From Prosapia bicincta (lineage: Eukaryota > Arthropoda > Insecta > Hemiptera > Cercopidae), in NCBI GenBank assembly GCA_036971475.1, contig JBAIZL010000005.1, forward strand, positions 174,328,886 through 174,392,885: a stretch of DNA of 64,000 bases. Reading direction: 5' to 3'. Made by a program: the position numbers and the translations under genes. Below the pieces are notes generated by a model, which had not been told where the DNA came from, made no database searches, and saw nothing but the letters and a program-made list of their open reading frames with translations. Shown here in pieces: positions 35,281 to 44,290 of this stretch (positions within the stretch are counted from its first letter, which is position 1; every line of letters starts with the position of its first letter).

Positions 35281-35977
35281 AGATTTGTGACAAAAAAAGA
35301 AGCAGAAGAAAAATGTTCAAATGCAGTAAGACATTTCTTAACTAACAAAGCAGTTCAAGAATATAACATATATTGAATAGTGCAGAAAATAAAATAAATT
35401 CAATAGCAAAAGATATTTATATTGGCTCTCATAATGCTGAACAAGAGATTTTTGTTAGACAATAACTACATAAATTGTCTACTACGGAAACTGCAGGATG
35501 GCCATATGAAACAATTTTTGTTGTTGACAAGCATTATAACATAACTACAAACATTGCCGTTTCAGATGGATTGCCTAATGGCACTGTCGGTAATTTAAGT
35601 CAAGGAGATCAAAATGAGGATTAGGATTATACGATTACAGTATTTGGATGCTATTGCCAAAAAATGTTGGAAGAAAGCTGAGAAATAAATGGAAAGGATA
35701 TATGAGAGTGCCAACTTTTACAAAAACTTCGACAGTGCCTCTCAATAATAACAAAATAATAGAGGCAAAAATAAAACATTTTCCATTAGTTTGTGCTTAC
35801 GCAATGACAATCTATAAATTACAAGGGGATACCTTTGATGAAATAGTATATGAGTACGACAAAGGTCATTCTCTAGAATTAGTATATGTAGCTTTATCAA
35901 GAGTCACAAAAATAGAAGGATTATATAATGTTACAAAAGATAATAGCAATATTTTTTATCGTGGCAAATATCTGTAA
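35281..35977 (+). pseudogene. PIF1-like helicase C-terminal part
   Basis: The helicase unwinds DNA during rolling-circle transposition. Segments in order: AVRHFLTNKAVQEYN, then LHKLSTTETAGWPYET, HYNITTNIAVSDGLPNGTVG, FPLVCAYAMTIYKLQGDTFDE (motif V, with the usual SQG replaced by LQG) and LVYVALSRVT (motif VI). This matches the C-terminal half of Helitron/PIF1 helicases. In-frame stops lie near 35374 and 35461, and frame changes near 35390 and 35620. Unbroken from 35648 to 35977. The Walker A and B motifs would lie upstream and are not present here. Confidence 0.87.
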
Positions 35978-36079
35978 AATCATTGCAAGAAGAATTCAAA
36001 AGACTCTCATGAAATCCTCTAGTAACTAAAGTAAAACTTTAGTGGATATCATAACGCTATGATCGGGACTATCAATATT

Positions 36080-36740
36080 TTCATTTAATTGTCAACGCTT
36101 GCAGGCACACAAACTGAATCTTGATGATACTATTGTAAAAAATTCAACTGTTTTATTATTGTCAGAAACTCATATGAGCAATGAACAGCCTTTAGACGTT
36201 CCCAATTTCAATGGCATTGTACGTTTCAAAAGATCACAAGTTCGAGCTGCAGGAGTGGCCATTTACCACAATGCGAACGATACGGAGCATATTGTTAGCT
36301 CATATATGGACATTCATTTAAGACATATTACAGCCTTGTGTATACACGCTTCTGAAATAGGGGAAATCTGTATAACTCATTTTAATAATGAAAATGGATA
36401 AACAATTTTAATTGCAGCCGTTTATATTTCATCACGAAATAGTGTACAAGAAATAATTAAATGTTTACATAGAAACTTGGTGAATATTGGCACAGAATGC
36501 CAATGATTTTGACTGGTGATTTTAACATACAATTTGCTGAAAATGCATCAGATTCATTGGTAAACGTTTTAAAAGATAAAATAGATTTAACAATGTCAAA
36601 TGATAAAAACATAGGTACAACAAGATATGGAAAACAATAGATGCCGTATTTACAAGATATTTAGTAAATCTTTATTCAAGAGTTTTCATTTCATATATTA
36701 GTTATCATAAACCAATAGTTTCATTTTAGAATACAATGAT
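36080..36740 (+). pseudogene. EEP-type endonuclease domain
   Basis: Apurinic-endonuclease-like fold as found at the end of Helentron proteins. Segments: FSFNCQRLQAHKLN (first metal-binding motif), LLLSETHMS (catalytic Glu), AAGVAIYHN, then after a stop at 36399 and a frame change near 36485, PMILTGDFNIQF (the GDFN catalytic loop), IGTTRYGK, and finally SYISYHKPIV, whose His matches the terminal catalytic histidine. Most active-site positions survive although the frame is broken. Non-LTR retrotransposons carry related domains, but the preceding helicase favours a Helentron. Confidence 0.82.
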
Positions 36741-37200
36741 AATCAAAATGAAGTAATTATATCAGAAATACAAGATAATAACGAGAATGTAAATGATTAA
36801 TATATAAGTAAGTAATGTAAGAACATTGTAGTGTGGTGATAAATGAATACAAGAAAACAGTATTGCAAAGTTAAAATATACCTATCTATATATACATTTT
36901 AATTGGTTATTTAACTAAGTTTAAATGCCACAAAATTAAGCAGAACTCATTTCCTGAAATCAAAATTATGGTCTTTTAGCAGCTTTTTCTAACCTGATTG
37001 ATGTAACGGTTCTGAAACCTGTGTTTCTAAGCCCTCAACCACCCGATTCACTGATAGATATTAAACTCAATTTCACTGAAGATTATAATATTAGGAAACC
37101 ATATACTAAGACGCTTCTTATCTGTCTATGTTTGCTTACCCACTTTTTTCTATTTTCACCAACCAATATTTTTAACTTTTAACTATACTGATGGTGGCTA
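36741..37200. other. Unassigned stretch
   Basis: Nothing recognised; it may include the 3' tail of the Helentron. Confidence 0.4.
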
Positions 37201-37286
37201 GGAGATAATTATCTATATGTTTTCTTGTAATATAGTATTAAACTAAAAATATTTCAAAAACAAAAATACTTTTAACACATATATGA

Positions 37287-37330
37287 TTCAAAGCTTTTTG
37301 CCGATAAAACAGTACTATCAATTTCAGGAA
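37287..37330 (-). ncRNA. Degraded hammerhead-like motif, PLE family C
   Basis: Minus strand: CCTGAAATTGATAGTACTGT, then TTTATCGGCAAAAAGCTTTG. The AAGCTT palindrome and part of stem II survive. The conserved core and GAAA have decayed. Confidence 0.35.
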
Positions 37331-37603
37331 AAATAATTATGAAACAAACAAAATATTACATATTTTTACAAAAATTAAATCTTATGTAAGTACTACAAAC
37401 AACCACATGTTTATAAGTATTGCACTTTATGTAATTCTTTCTGTAATATCAATTACCTTATAAATAGTTTGGTGTCTTGATCTCACTTGGATCTGTTCAT
37501 CAATTAATCTGCCTTTAACTTATGTTTATAAATTTCCAATGTTTCACATATATTCATCTTTAACCATTTGTTTACTTCTTTTATTAATTTCATACTTTCT
37601 ATT

Positions 37604-37785
37604 TCAGGAAATAGACTTTATTTGTACTCTCTCCTCAATAAGTGTATGTTTAATATTATTTTTATATATTTCTAAATTCTCAATGATATTCATTCTTAAA
37701 ACTTTTTGAGCATTTTTAATTAACCTCATATTATGTATCTCTGGGAAATCACGTTTATTATTTATACAATGTCTTGCTGAAATTG

Positions 37786-37836
<51 letters not shown>

Positions 37837-37960
37837 TTTTCATATGCCTTAAAATGTTCTTCATACCTTTCTTTTATTTGCTTTTTAGTTTGTCCTACAT
37901 AGTATTTTTGACATATTTTTCATTTATACTATAAATGCCGCTTACATTCAACTTATTTAA
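37604..37960 (-). pseudogene. PLE GIY-YIG endonuclease domain with internal (TA)n
   Basis: Readable segments are RDFPEIHNMRLIKNAQKVLR and MNIIENLEIYKNNIKHTLIE. Upstream, the YIG part survives only as a KYYVGQ-like fragment beside cysteines. Between them the reading frame runs through (TA)n, giving repeated Ile-Tyr before KSISARHCINN. Copies without expansion have NIYNSNLATHC or EIYKSNFANHC at this point, so the array grew at the codons for Ile-Tyr. Beyond the array the frame is broken. Confidence 0.82.
37789..37831. repeat. (TA)n array inside the GIY-YIG frame
   Basis: Expanded at the position homologous to the array at 51137-51184 in another PLE copy. Confidence 0.95.
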
Positions 37961-38249
37961 TTTAATATTTGTATTTATTATATTACTTATTTTATTGTTT
38001 GTATATTAAACTAGTTTAAAATTAGTGTCTTTGAATAATTTTATAATCGGTTTAATTTCGCATCCGGTGAATATGAATTTAGACCAAATAGTTTCTTTAT
38101 TATTAGATGTATAATTATTTTTGTTAACATTATTTTCTAATTTTTTAATTATATTATTATTAAATTTATTAATTGTTTTTTATTTTTATTTTTAATGCTA
38201 TTTAGTATATAACATTTAATTCTTTCAAACTTATTCATATTATTTAACG

Positions 38250-38720
38250 GACTTTTATTCATTTTATATAATAAGCCATATAAAGCTGCCATTTTATTAT
38301 TATATTAATGATTTGAGTAATTAGGAATAATTTTATCTATCTGGGTAAGTTTTCTGTGAGTTGCAAAATTAAATTTATTATTATCCTTAGAAATAGTGAT
38401 ATCTAAAATATTTATTGCATTATGTTTTTCTATTTGATGTGTAAACTGTATTTTATTGTGTATATTATTTATGTCGTTAATTATTAGGTTTAAATTTATA
38501 GCATTGTTTGGGGAAATATATAACCCATTATCTTCATATCTGTACCATAGTCCATTTTGTCGTATTTTTTAATGATTTTAATTATTTTTTCATCAATATA
38601 TTGTAACAATATTTCGGACATGATACATGACAGAGGTGAACCCATTACTAAACGACCATCTTGTTTGGTTGTTGTAATAAAAGTAATTTTGATTTAGTAT
38701 TACTTTAATTACATTAATTA
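38250..38720 (-). pseudogene. PLE reverse transcriptase, C-terminal half
   Basis: Minus-strand segments: MGSPLSCIMSEILLQYIDEK, then a RYEDNGLYIS segment where YVDD should stand, ILDITISKDNN (FLDLTI box), HRKLTQIDKIIPNYSNH and KMAALYGLLYKMNKSPL. The MGSPLS box is intact, but the catalytic YVDD is YEDN and an in-frame stop follows NYSNH. A frame change lies near 38650. The order and spacing match PLE 1 at 8.8-9.4 kb. Confidence 0.83.
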
Positions 38721-38832
38721 TTTCTAAAATTTCTTTTTTATCTAACGTATACAGTATTAAATTATCTTTTATTATCTTTTCGTATGTTACCTTTTAGTCA
38801 TTGAACTATGAGGTACTTTGAAACTTTTGATA

Positions 38833-38875
38833 GTGCTGATACTGCCAATCAGCGAAAAGCTTCAAAGTATGAACA
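38833..38875 (+). ncRNA. Degraded hammerhead-like motif, PLE family D
   Basis: TTGATAGT stands where CTGATGAT would be. Stem II is GCTGAT/ATCAGC, a perfect 6 bp around ACTGCCA, followed by GAA and the AAGCTT palindrome. Pairing survives although the core is altered. Confidence 0.45.
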
Positions 38876-38915
38876 AACATAAAAGAAAAATTCTTGATTA
38901 TGAAAGTTTCATTTA

Positions 38916-38919
<4 letters not shown>

Positions 38920-38949
<30 letters not shown>
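38920..38949. repeat. (TA)n microsatellite
   Basis: Short TA array between the family-D end and the next PLE locus. Confidence 0.92.
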
Positions 38950-38952
<3 letters not shown>

Positions 38953-39018
38953 TATAATAAATTATAATAATAAATTTAAAATATTTCAAAAACAAGAATA
39001 ATTTTAATGAATATATTT

Positions 39019-39064
39019 ATTCAAAGCTTTTCGCCGATAAAATAGTACCAGCATCTTCAGAAAA
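39019..39064 (-). ncRNA. Hammerhead-like motif, PLE family C, minus copy
   Basis: Core is CTGAAGA instead of CTGATGA. Stem II GCTGGTA/TATCGGC pairs over 7 positions with two wobbles. GAA, AAGCTT, T and GAAT follow. Confidence 0.5.
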
Positions 39065-39142
39065 ATAATTATCTAATAAAATATTTTTACAAAATTAAAT
39101 TATATGTGCTACAAACGACCATATGTTTATAAGTATTGCACT

Positions 39143-39502
39143 TTATGTAATTTTTTCTATAACATCAATGACCTTATAAATAGTTTGGTGCCTTGATCTC
39201 ACTTGAAATTGTTCATTAATTAATTTTTCTTTAACTTTATGCTTATAAATTCCCAATGTTTCAAATATATTCATTTTTAATCCTTGATTTAATTCTTTTA
39301 TTAATTTCATATTTTCTATTTCCGGAAACTCGTGTCCATTATTAATACAATGCGTAGCTAAATTTGAATTGTATATGTTTGGTTTGATATAAGCGTTTAA
39401 ATGTCCTTTGTATCTTTCTTTTAATTTCTTTTTTGTTTGTCCTACATATAATTTATTACAAGTTTGACATTTTATATTATATACTCCATTCCTTTCGTGC
39501 AT
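39143..39502 (-). pseudogene. PLE GIY-YIG endonuclease domain, minus copy
   Basis: The best-preserved endonuclease domain in the window, open over about 119 codons. GVYNIKCQTCNKLYVGQTKK shows the GIY..YIG pair and CxxC. The catalytic Arg is within LKERYKGHLNAY, His within LATHCINNGHEFPE and the Glu-rich helix in IENMKLIKEL. No (TA)n expansion here: the site reads PNIYNSNLATHC. In a PLE this domain makes the nick that primes reverse transcription. It lacks an attached RT, so the element as a whole is dead. Confidence 0.9.
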
Positions 39503-39565
39503 AATTTTTTGATTTTTGTTATTGTTTATTAAATTTTTAATTTTATTATCAGTTTTATATGTAAT

Positions 39566-39850
39566 TTATAAATTTGTTTCTTTTAATAATCTTGTAATTT
39601 TATGTATTTCGTTACCTGTGAATGTAAAAGTTGTCCAAACATTTTCTCTCTTATTAGGTACAAAGTTATTTTCGAGTTTCTGTTTTCTTATTATGTTATT
39701 ATTTAATTTATCTATAGTTTTTCTTTTATATCCATTTTCTAAACCAATTTGATATAATATATTGTTCTCTTTTATTTGATCATTTAAGTTCATTGGTATT
39801 TTGTGCATTCTATGTAGTAAATTATAAAGCGCTGCCATTTGTTTTTTGTA
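39566..39850 (-). pseudogene. PLE RT thumb and linker
   Basis: MAALYNLLHRMHKIPMN, then YQIGLENGYKRKTIDKL, match the region between RT and GIY-YIG in PLEs. A short interval with frame disruption separates it from the endonuclease domain. Upstream it is cut off at the inverted junction near 39850. Confidence 0.8.
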
Positions 39851-39874
39851 AACAATAACAAAAATAAAAATAAT

Positions 39875-40220
39875 ATGCAAAAAAGAAATAGAGTATACAA
39901 TATAAAATGTCAAACTTGTAATAAATTATATGTAGGACAAACAAAAAAGAAATTAAAAGAAAGATAGAAAGAACATTTAAACGCCTATATCAAACCAAAC
40001 ATATACAAATCAAATTTAGCTACGCATTGTATTAATAATGGACACGAGTTTCCGGAAATAGAAAATATGAAATTAATAAAAGAATTAAATAAAGGATGAA
40101 AAACGAATATATTTGAAACATTGGAAATTCATAAGCATAAAGTTAAAGACAAATTAATTAATGAACAAATTCAAGTGAGATCAAGGCACCAAACTATTTT
40201 AAGGCCATTGATGTTATAAA
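39875..40220 (+). pseudogene. PLE GIY-YIG endonuclease domain, plus copy
   Basis: NRVYNIKCQTCNKLYVGQTK opens the domain, and LATHCINNGHEFPEIENMKL follows. Two in-frame stops interrupt it, one after KKKLKER and one after IKELNKG. Except for these and scattered substitutions it mirrors the minus-strand copy. It begins just after the inverted junction. Confidence 0.87.
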
Positions 40221-40313
40221 AAAAATTACATAAAGTGCAATACTTATAAACATATGGTCGTTTGTAGCACATTTGATTTAATTTTGTAAAAATATTTTAT
40301 TAGATAATTATTT

Positions 40314-40357
40314 TCCTGAAGATGCTGGTACTATTTTATCGGTGAAAAGCTTTGAAT
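40314..40357 (+). ncRNA. Hammerhead-like motif, PLE family C, plus copy
   Basis: CTGAAGA core, GCTGGTA with TTATCGGT (weakened pairing), then GAAAAGCTTTGAAT. Mirror of the motif at 39019-39064. Confidence 0.45.
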
Positions 40358-40440
40358 AAATATATTCATTAAAAGTATTCTTGTTTTTGAAATATTTTAA
40401 ATTTATTAACTATATTACAAGAAAACATATCACCATATTT

Positions 40441-40499
40441 AATAAATTATAATAATATGAAATAATAAATCTAACTTTATATTCAAATATTTAATAAGT
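40441..40499. other. AT-rich spacer
   Basis: Nothing recognised. Confidence 0.4.
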
Positions 40500-40514
40500 A
40501 TATAGATATGTATG

Positions 40515-40650
40515 AGTGTATGTGTGTGTGTGTGTGTGTGGGTGGGCGTGTGTAAGAGAGAGGGAGAGAGGTGTGTTTGTGTGTGTTTTGTGTGTGGGTG
40601 GGCGTGTGTAAGAGAGAGGGGGAGTGGTGTGTGTGTGTGTGTCTGTGTGT
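40515..40650. repeat. Interrupted (TG)n with GA-rich blocks, internally duplicated
   Basis: TG runs with a segment of the form GGTGGGCGTGTGTAAGAGAG occurring twice about 54 bases apart (40540 and 40594). The TG tract was therefore duplicated as a block. Confidence 0.85.
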
Positions 40651-40654
40651 ATAT

Positions 40655-41287
40655 ATAGTCTTTGTATATGAAAGTGTTGTGTTGGTTTGTGGACGTTCCT
40701 ATAATTCAGAAAATTTTACAGCGATTGAGGTCAAATTTTGGCACAATATACAACCCGCTTTAGAAATTATTCTATGTATTTTTTACCTGTGTATAGTAAC
40801 ATCACTTGTTCCCAATTAAATTGTAATGGAACAACATCTTTTGTTCATACAATATGAAATAAATATTCACCTTAATCAAGGTTTTTGTTGTGTGGCCATA
40901 TCACGAGCTGTTGCCATTTGTCAACTCGTAAATATAGGATTTTTGGAAAAGCCAACACCGACCAGAGCTGCAACGGCTTTATTTAATGTGAATTTGTCTC
41001 TTGATCAGCGTTACAACACCATAGTCCAATCAAGCATTCCAAAATTACGCAACATGAGTTACTGGGAGCTTATCTTTGGATGCTCCAAGAGAAACTAAGA
41101 AAACAATTGTTATCAGTTGATTTTGGTAACTTTCCGATCAAAATATGACATATCTTTAGTTCAGTATTGCCTTAGCTTCTGATGTATTGGAAAATTAGAC
41201 TTCTATGAAACTTATGCTCGTTTGGTTTCTCATTTCCCATCCTTGCAACCACATTGTGCCACATCAAGAGGAGGCAGGGTACAGCTA
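40655..41287 (+). mobile_element. Helitron-like remnant ending in CTAG
   Basis: A helicase-like fragment with a Walker A relic (40957-41150) is followed by an end reading GGGTACAGCTAG before T (41284-41287). Helitron 3' ends are CTRR and insert between A and T. The left edge is uncertain. The element is too short to be autonomous and has no Rep domain. The terminal hairpin usual for Helitrons is not clear. Confidence 0.5.
40957..41150 (+). pseudogene. PIF1-like helicase fragment around Walker A
   Basis: LSLDQRYNTIVQSSI followed, after a frame change near 41068, by LDAPRETKKTIVIS. This resembles the start of Helitron PIF1 helicases, where a Gln-containing Q motif precedes LDAPGGTGKT. The glycines of the Walker A loop have become Arg, Glu and Lys, and a stop follows at once. 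The match is short and I recognise it by pattern only. The proximity to a CTAG terminus supports it. Confidence 0.55.
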
Positions 41288-43441
41288 GTATTTTATAAAT
41301 AATTATATTTCAATATTTATTATTAAAACAAATATCGCAATATTTTTTAAATCTGGAAGCTCTGTAAAAAGAAATATTATTGTAATAAAATAGAATACTA
41401 TACTAAAATGTTGACTAGAATAACTAATTTAATAGAAAGTAGAATTCATTATCCTTTTAGCTAAATTAAAACACAGATGTTATATTTTGAAAGTGTGCCA
41501 GGCAGAGAGTGAAAATAGAAGGTTGTTGGAAAATACCAGCATGCATCCGGAAAAGAAAGAATTTCACATAAACCCAACGTATTTTCATACAAATGACTTT
41601 AACTTAAAGACCACAGAACAACAGTAACAAAAACTAATGGAATATTACAAAGTTTTATATGAAAAAACCCTTACAAGCTTTAACCTTATATAACTTTGTA
41701 ATATTAGTTACTATAATGTGATTGTATTATAGTCATGGTACTATTGTATGTAATTTTTACTTTAAATTTACTTACAGAAACTATGTCTGTATTATTTTTA
41801 AAATTATTTTAGTTACACATTCCTTATTAAGTGAACCTACACTTAATGTATACTTATTTACTTGCTCTACTTAATGTTAAATTTAGATTCATCTTTAGAG
41901 CAGATGTTATGTATATATTGAGATACTACAATAGCAGTTTATAATATTAATTAATTTACAGATTGTATTACAAAATGATAAGCAAAAGTATGTTTAAAAG
42001 TAAACAAAAAGTGTTTTAATTTTCGTTTTAAGGAAATTTTTAAAAAAACAAAATTTTCGCTTAAATGGGAAGTTTTATATTCCAAAAAAAACTCTAATTT
42101 TTACTATATTTATAATAACATCTTTGAAATTAAATGTAAAGTATCTGAAAAACAATTAATTACTAAACAGGTAAATAATAATTTATATATATATTAATTA
42201 CAAATGTAATGCTAAATGAATACATTTCATTCTCATACAACACATACATTTTTCTTTAACTGTTATTTTTTTAAGTTTTTGTTTTTACAACAAATTTAAA
42301 TGTATGATTTTTTTAGGCTCAAAGTTTTTACTCTGTACTAAATTTTGAAGCCAGCAGCTTTCTAAGTCATTGAATTCTTGCTTATATTTTAGTCTGGTTT
42401 TAGTAATATCGATATTTTAAAACTGAATACTTTCGATAAGGAATATTATTTTATAAGTTTTAGCACAATATATTTTAAAATGTATATTAAAAATGCAGTA
42501 AAATTCTTTAAAGGTAATTGTTATATAATATGCTTTTTTTTAAGAATATGCAATAAAGCAGATCTACTTTTGTTACAAACATTATAGTAAAAATTTCTTA
42601 TCAAGCCGTTTGAATAGAAAAACTTTATATTTTACTATTCCAGTATTATATCTTTTTTACATAAATTAATTTTAATTTTCACGTTAACGTATGTTTAAAC
42701 AAACTCACATTTTAGTGATGATTGTTTTATAAACTTATAGGAAAAATTTTAAAAAAAACTCTCAGCTTACCTAAACGTTTATAAGGCCAGCCACAGATAC
42801 ACAAACACTATACACTAGCACTAAGATGAAATCACACAGATTCACTTCACAGGATATAACCGACGCCTGGACCTAGCTATGGCCTACTGACATGTCGCTT
42901 CTACCCCAGCGACGCCCACTCTTGCCAACCCACAGCGCAACTCGCAATTCGGAAATTTATTTCTGCCAGCACACGCTACATAAAACAATACATTTGACTA
43001 TTACTTTATAACTGACATTAACTACAGTTCAGCTTGTGAAATGTAAAATATCTACCTCATAGTGTATACAAAAAGAAATGTTCATGATTATACGAATATT
43101 TTTATTATTTACGAACGTTTTATGAACAGAAAACATTTTGTAATAGAATAATACTTAGACAGATTTAAATTCAATTTTTTTCAGCAAAACTGCTTCAATT
43201 AGAAAAGAGTAGCTCGTAATGCGTCATGTATGATGTTGGCGAAGGTAGGTGTGGTTGATATTATTACTAATAAATTCATTGAAATTCTAACAGTAAGTAA
43301 GAAAATAATATTGTACAAAATTGATTTATTTGTAGCAGTCAAATAGTGTCATATGGATTTTTTTAAATAACTTATGGCATATTCAACTGTTTTTTATCTT
43401 AGCTTGTGAGGTTATGTTAAAACAAATAAAAGACATACACG
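41288..43441. other. Gene-free AT-rich stretch
   Basis: No gene recognised. A 14-bp inverted repeat (AATATTACAAAGTT at 41641 and its complement at 41692) is the only structure seen. The GC-richer patch near 42790-42980 has no coding pattern. Confidence 0.5.
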
Positions 43442-43596
43442 GAACTCACAAATTAATCACTTATTGACTCATACGCGTTTCAATGACAAAGTCATTATCA
43501 TTTGTAACTTAGAGTTTGTAGTAGCAACAATCGCTGATGATGAAAACTTTGTCATTGAAACTCGAATGAGTCAATTATTGATTAATTTGTGGGTTC
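43442..43596. repeat. 155-bp inverted repeat, family F, with hammerhead-like core
   Basis: Arms of about 55 bases (GAACTCACAAATTAATCA outwards) are near-perfect complements. The left arm on the minus strand reads ATGACTTTGTCATTGAAACG then CGTA. The right arm on the plus strand reads CTGATGA (43534-43540), a TGAAAACTTTGTCATT loop segment, then GAAACTCGA. The GAAA-plus-ACGCGT palindrome and the CTGATGA core lie on opposite arms. Arm sequence is unrelated to PLE families A-D. Confidence 0.75.
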
Positions 43597-44110
43597 TATG
43601 TGTGCCTTGTATTTGTTTTAATGGCATATTGTTTCACATAAAATGTTTTTAAATACAAAGATATTTCACGAGTTTTAAATTTTGCAAAAATTGTTTTATC
43701 TTCAAATAATATTAATTTTTCAAAATTTATTTCATAGCTCAAGGGATAGAATTGTAAGTACTTCAAAGTATGCGAGGATCATTGAATAATTAAACAGATA
43801 GAATAATGTATCAATGAAACAGTTTTTACGAGACGTTTGGTAATTTAAGGACTTTATGTTGGTATCACTGAGAACAGCTGACAGCAATTATATTAAAATG
43901 GTTTCATTTATAACCTCAAATTGCATTTAGCAATATTATTATTTGCACTCGAAGTTTCAACATTAAATAAACATTGTTCAGCAGTAAGTTTTCTTTATTT
44001 TTTTGAAGTTGAAAAACTGGTAAAAAAATCTTTTCTGGAATAATTTTGCCATTTGGTGAATTTTTTATGATCTGAAGAGATTTTTAATAAATGGATAGAA
44101 CAGTTAAAAG
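43597..44110. other. Gene-free stretch
   Basis: Nothing recognised. Confidence 0.45.
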
Positions 44111-44114
44111 AACC

Positions 44115-44290
44115 TCGTACCTTAAATATAACTCAGTCATTGCAGCAAGTGTTGGTATAATACATGACATTATTAAGAAGCTTAATCAAAGCAAAAACCA
44201 TACAAGGTGGATCCCGACGGAATTAACATAAAGACACAAGAAGCAAGACTCGCAGTTTGTACAGATTTGAAACCAAGACCTGTGATGAAT
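44115..44290 (+). pseudogene. Mariner-like transposase relic
   Basis: One frame reads SVGIIHDIIKKLNQSK, then RWIPTELT. After a frame change, TQEARLAVCTDL follows. This matches the end of the DNA-binding region of mariner transposases: a helix with G-(I/V)-H-x-I, then L-x-x-S-K, then R-W-(I/V)-P-x-x-L-T, then R-x-x-x-C. The catalytic DDD region is not found nearby. The match is a pattern recognised by eye over some 40 residues, so it is tentative. Confidence 0.45.

Larger units (their letters stand above)
35281..36740 (+). mobile_element. Helentron-type remnant (helicase then endonuclease)
   Basis: C-terminal PIF1-like helicase motifs are followed, in the same orientation and within about 100 bases, by an EEP-fold endonuclease. 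This order is characteristic of Helentrons (Helitron2), rolling-circle transposons that carry an endonuclease after the helicase. The Rep domain and helicase motifs I to III are absent, so only the last part remains. Stops and frame changes show that it is dead. I cannot define its 3' terminus. Confidence 0.8.
37201..38930 (-). mobile_element. Penelope-like element 2, decayed, with unlike ends
   Basis: Minus strand: RT remnants (38720-38250), a linker, GIY-YIG (37960-37604), then a family-C end (37330-37210). The opposite edge (38800-38925, plus strand) is a family-D end facing outwards and followed by (TA)n. The two ends therefore come from different PLE families, by nested insertion or by template switching. 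Confidence 0.82.
38967..40440. mobile_element. Penelope-like element 3: two opposed 5'-truncated copies
   Basis: A minus-strand copy (39850-38967: thumb/linker, GIY-YIG, family-C end) meets a plus-strand copy (39850-40440: GIY-YIG, family-C end) at about 39850. Both keep their 3' parts and terminal repeats and both lost their 5' parts, at different points. Such inverted pairs are recurrent products of PLE integration. The two GIY-YIG domains are very similar in sequence. Confidence 0.85.
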
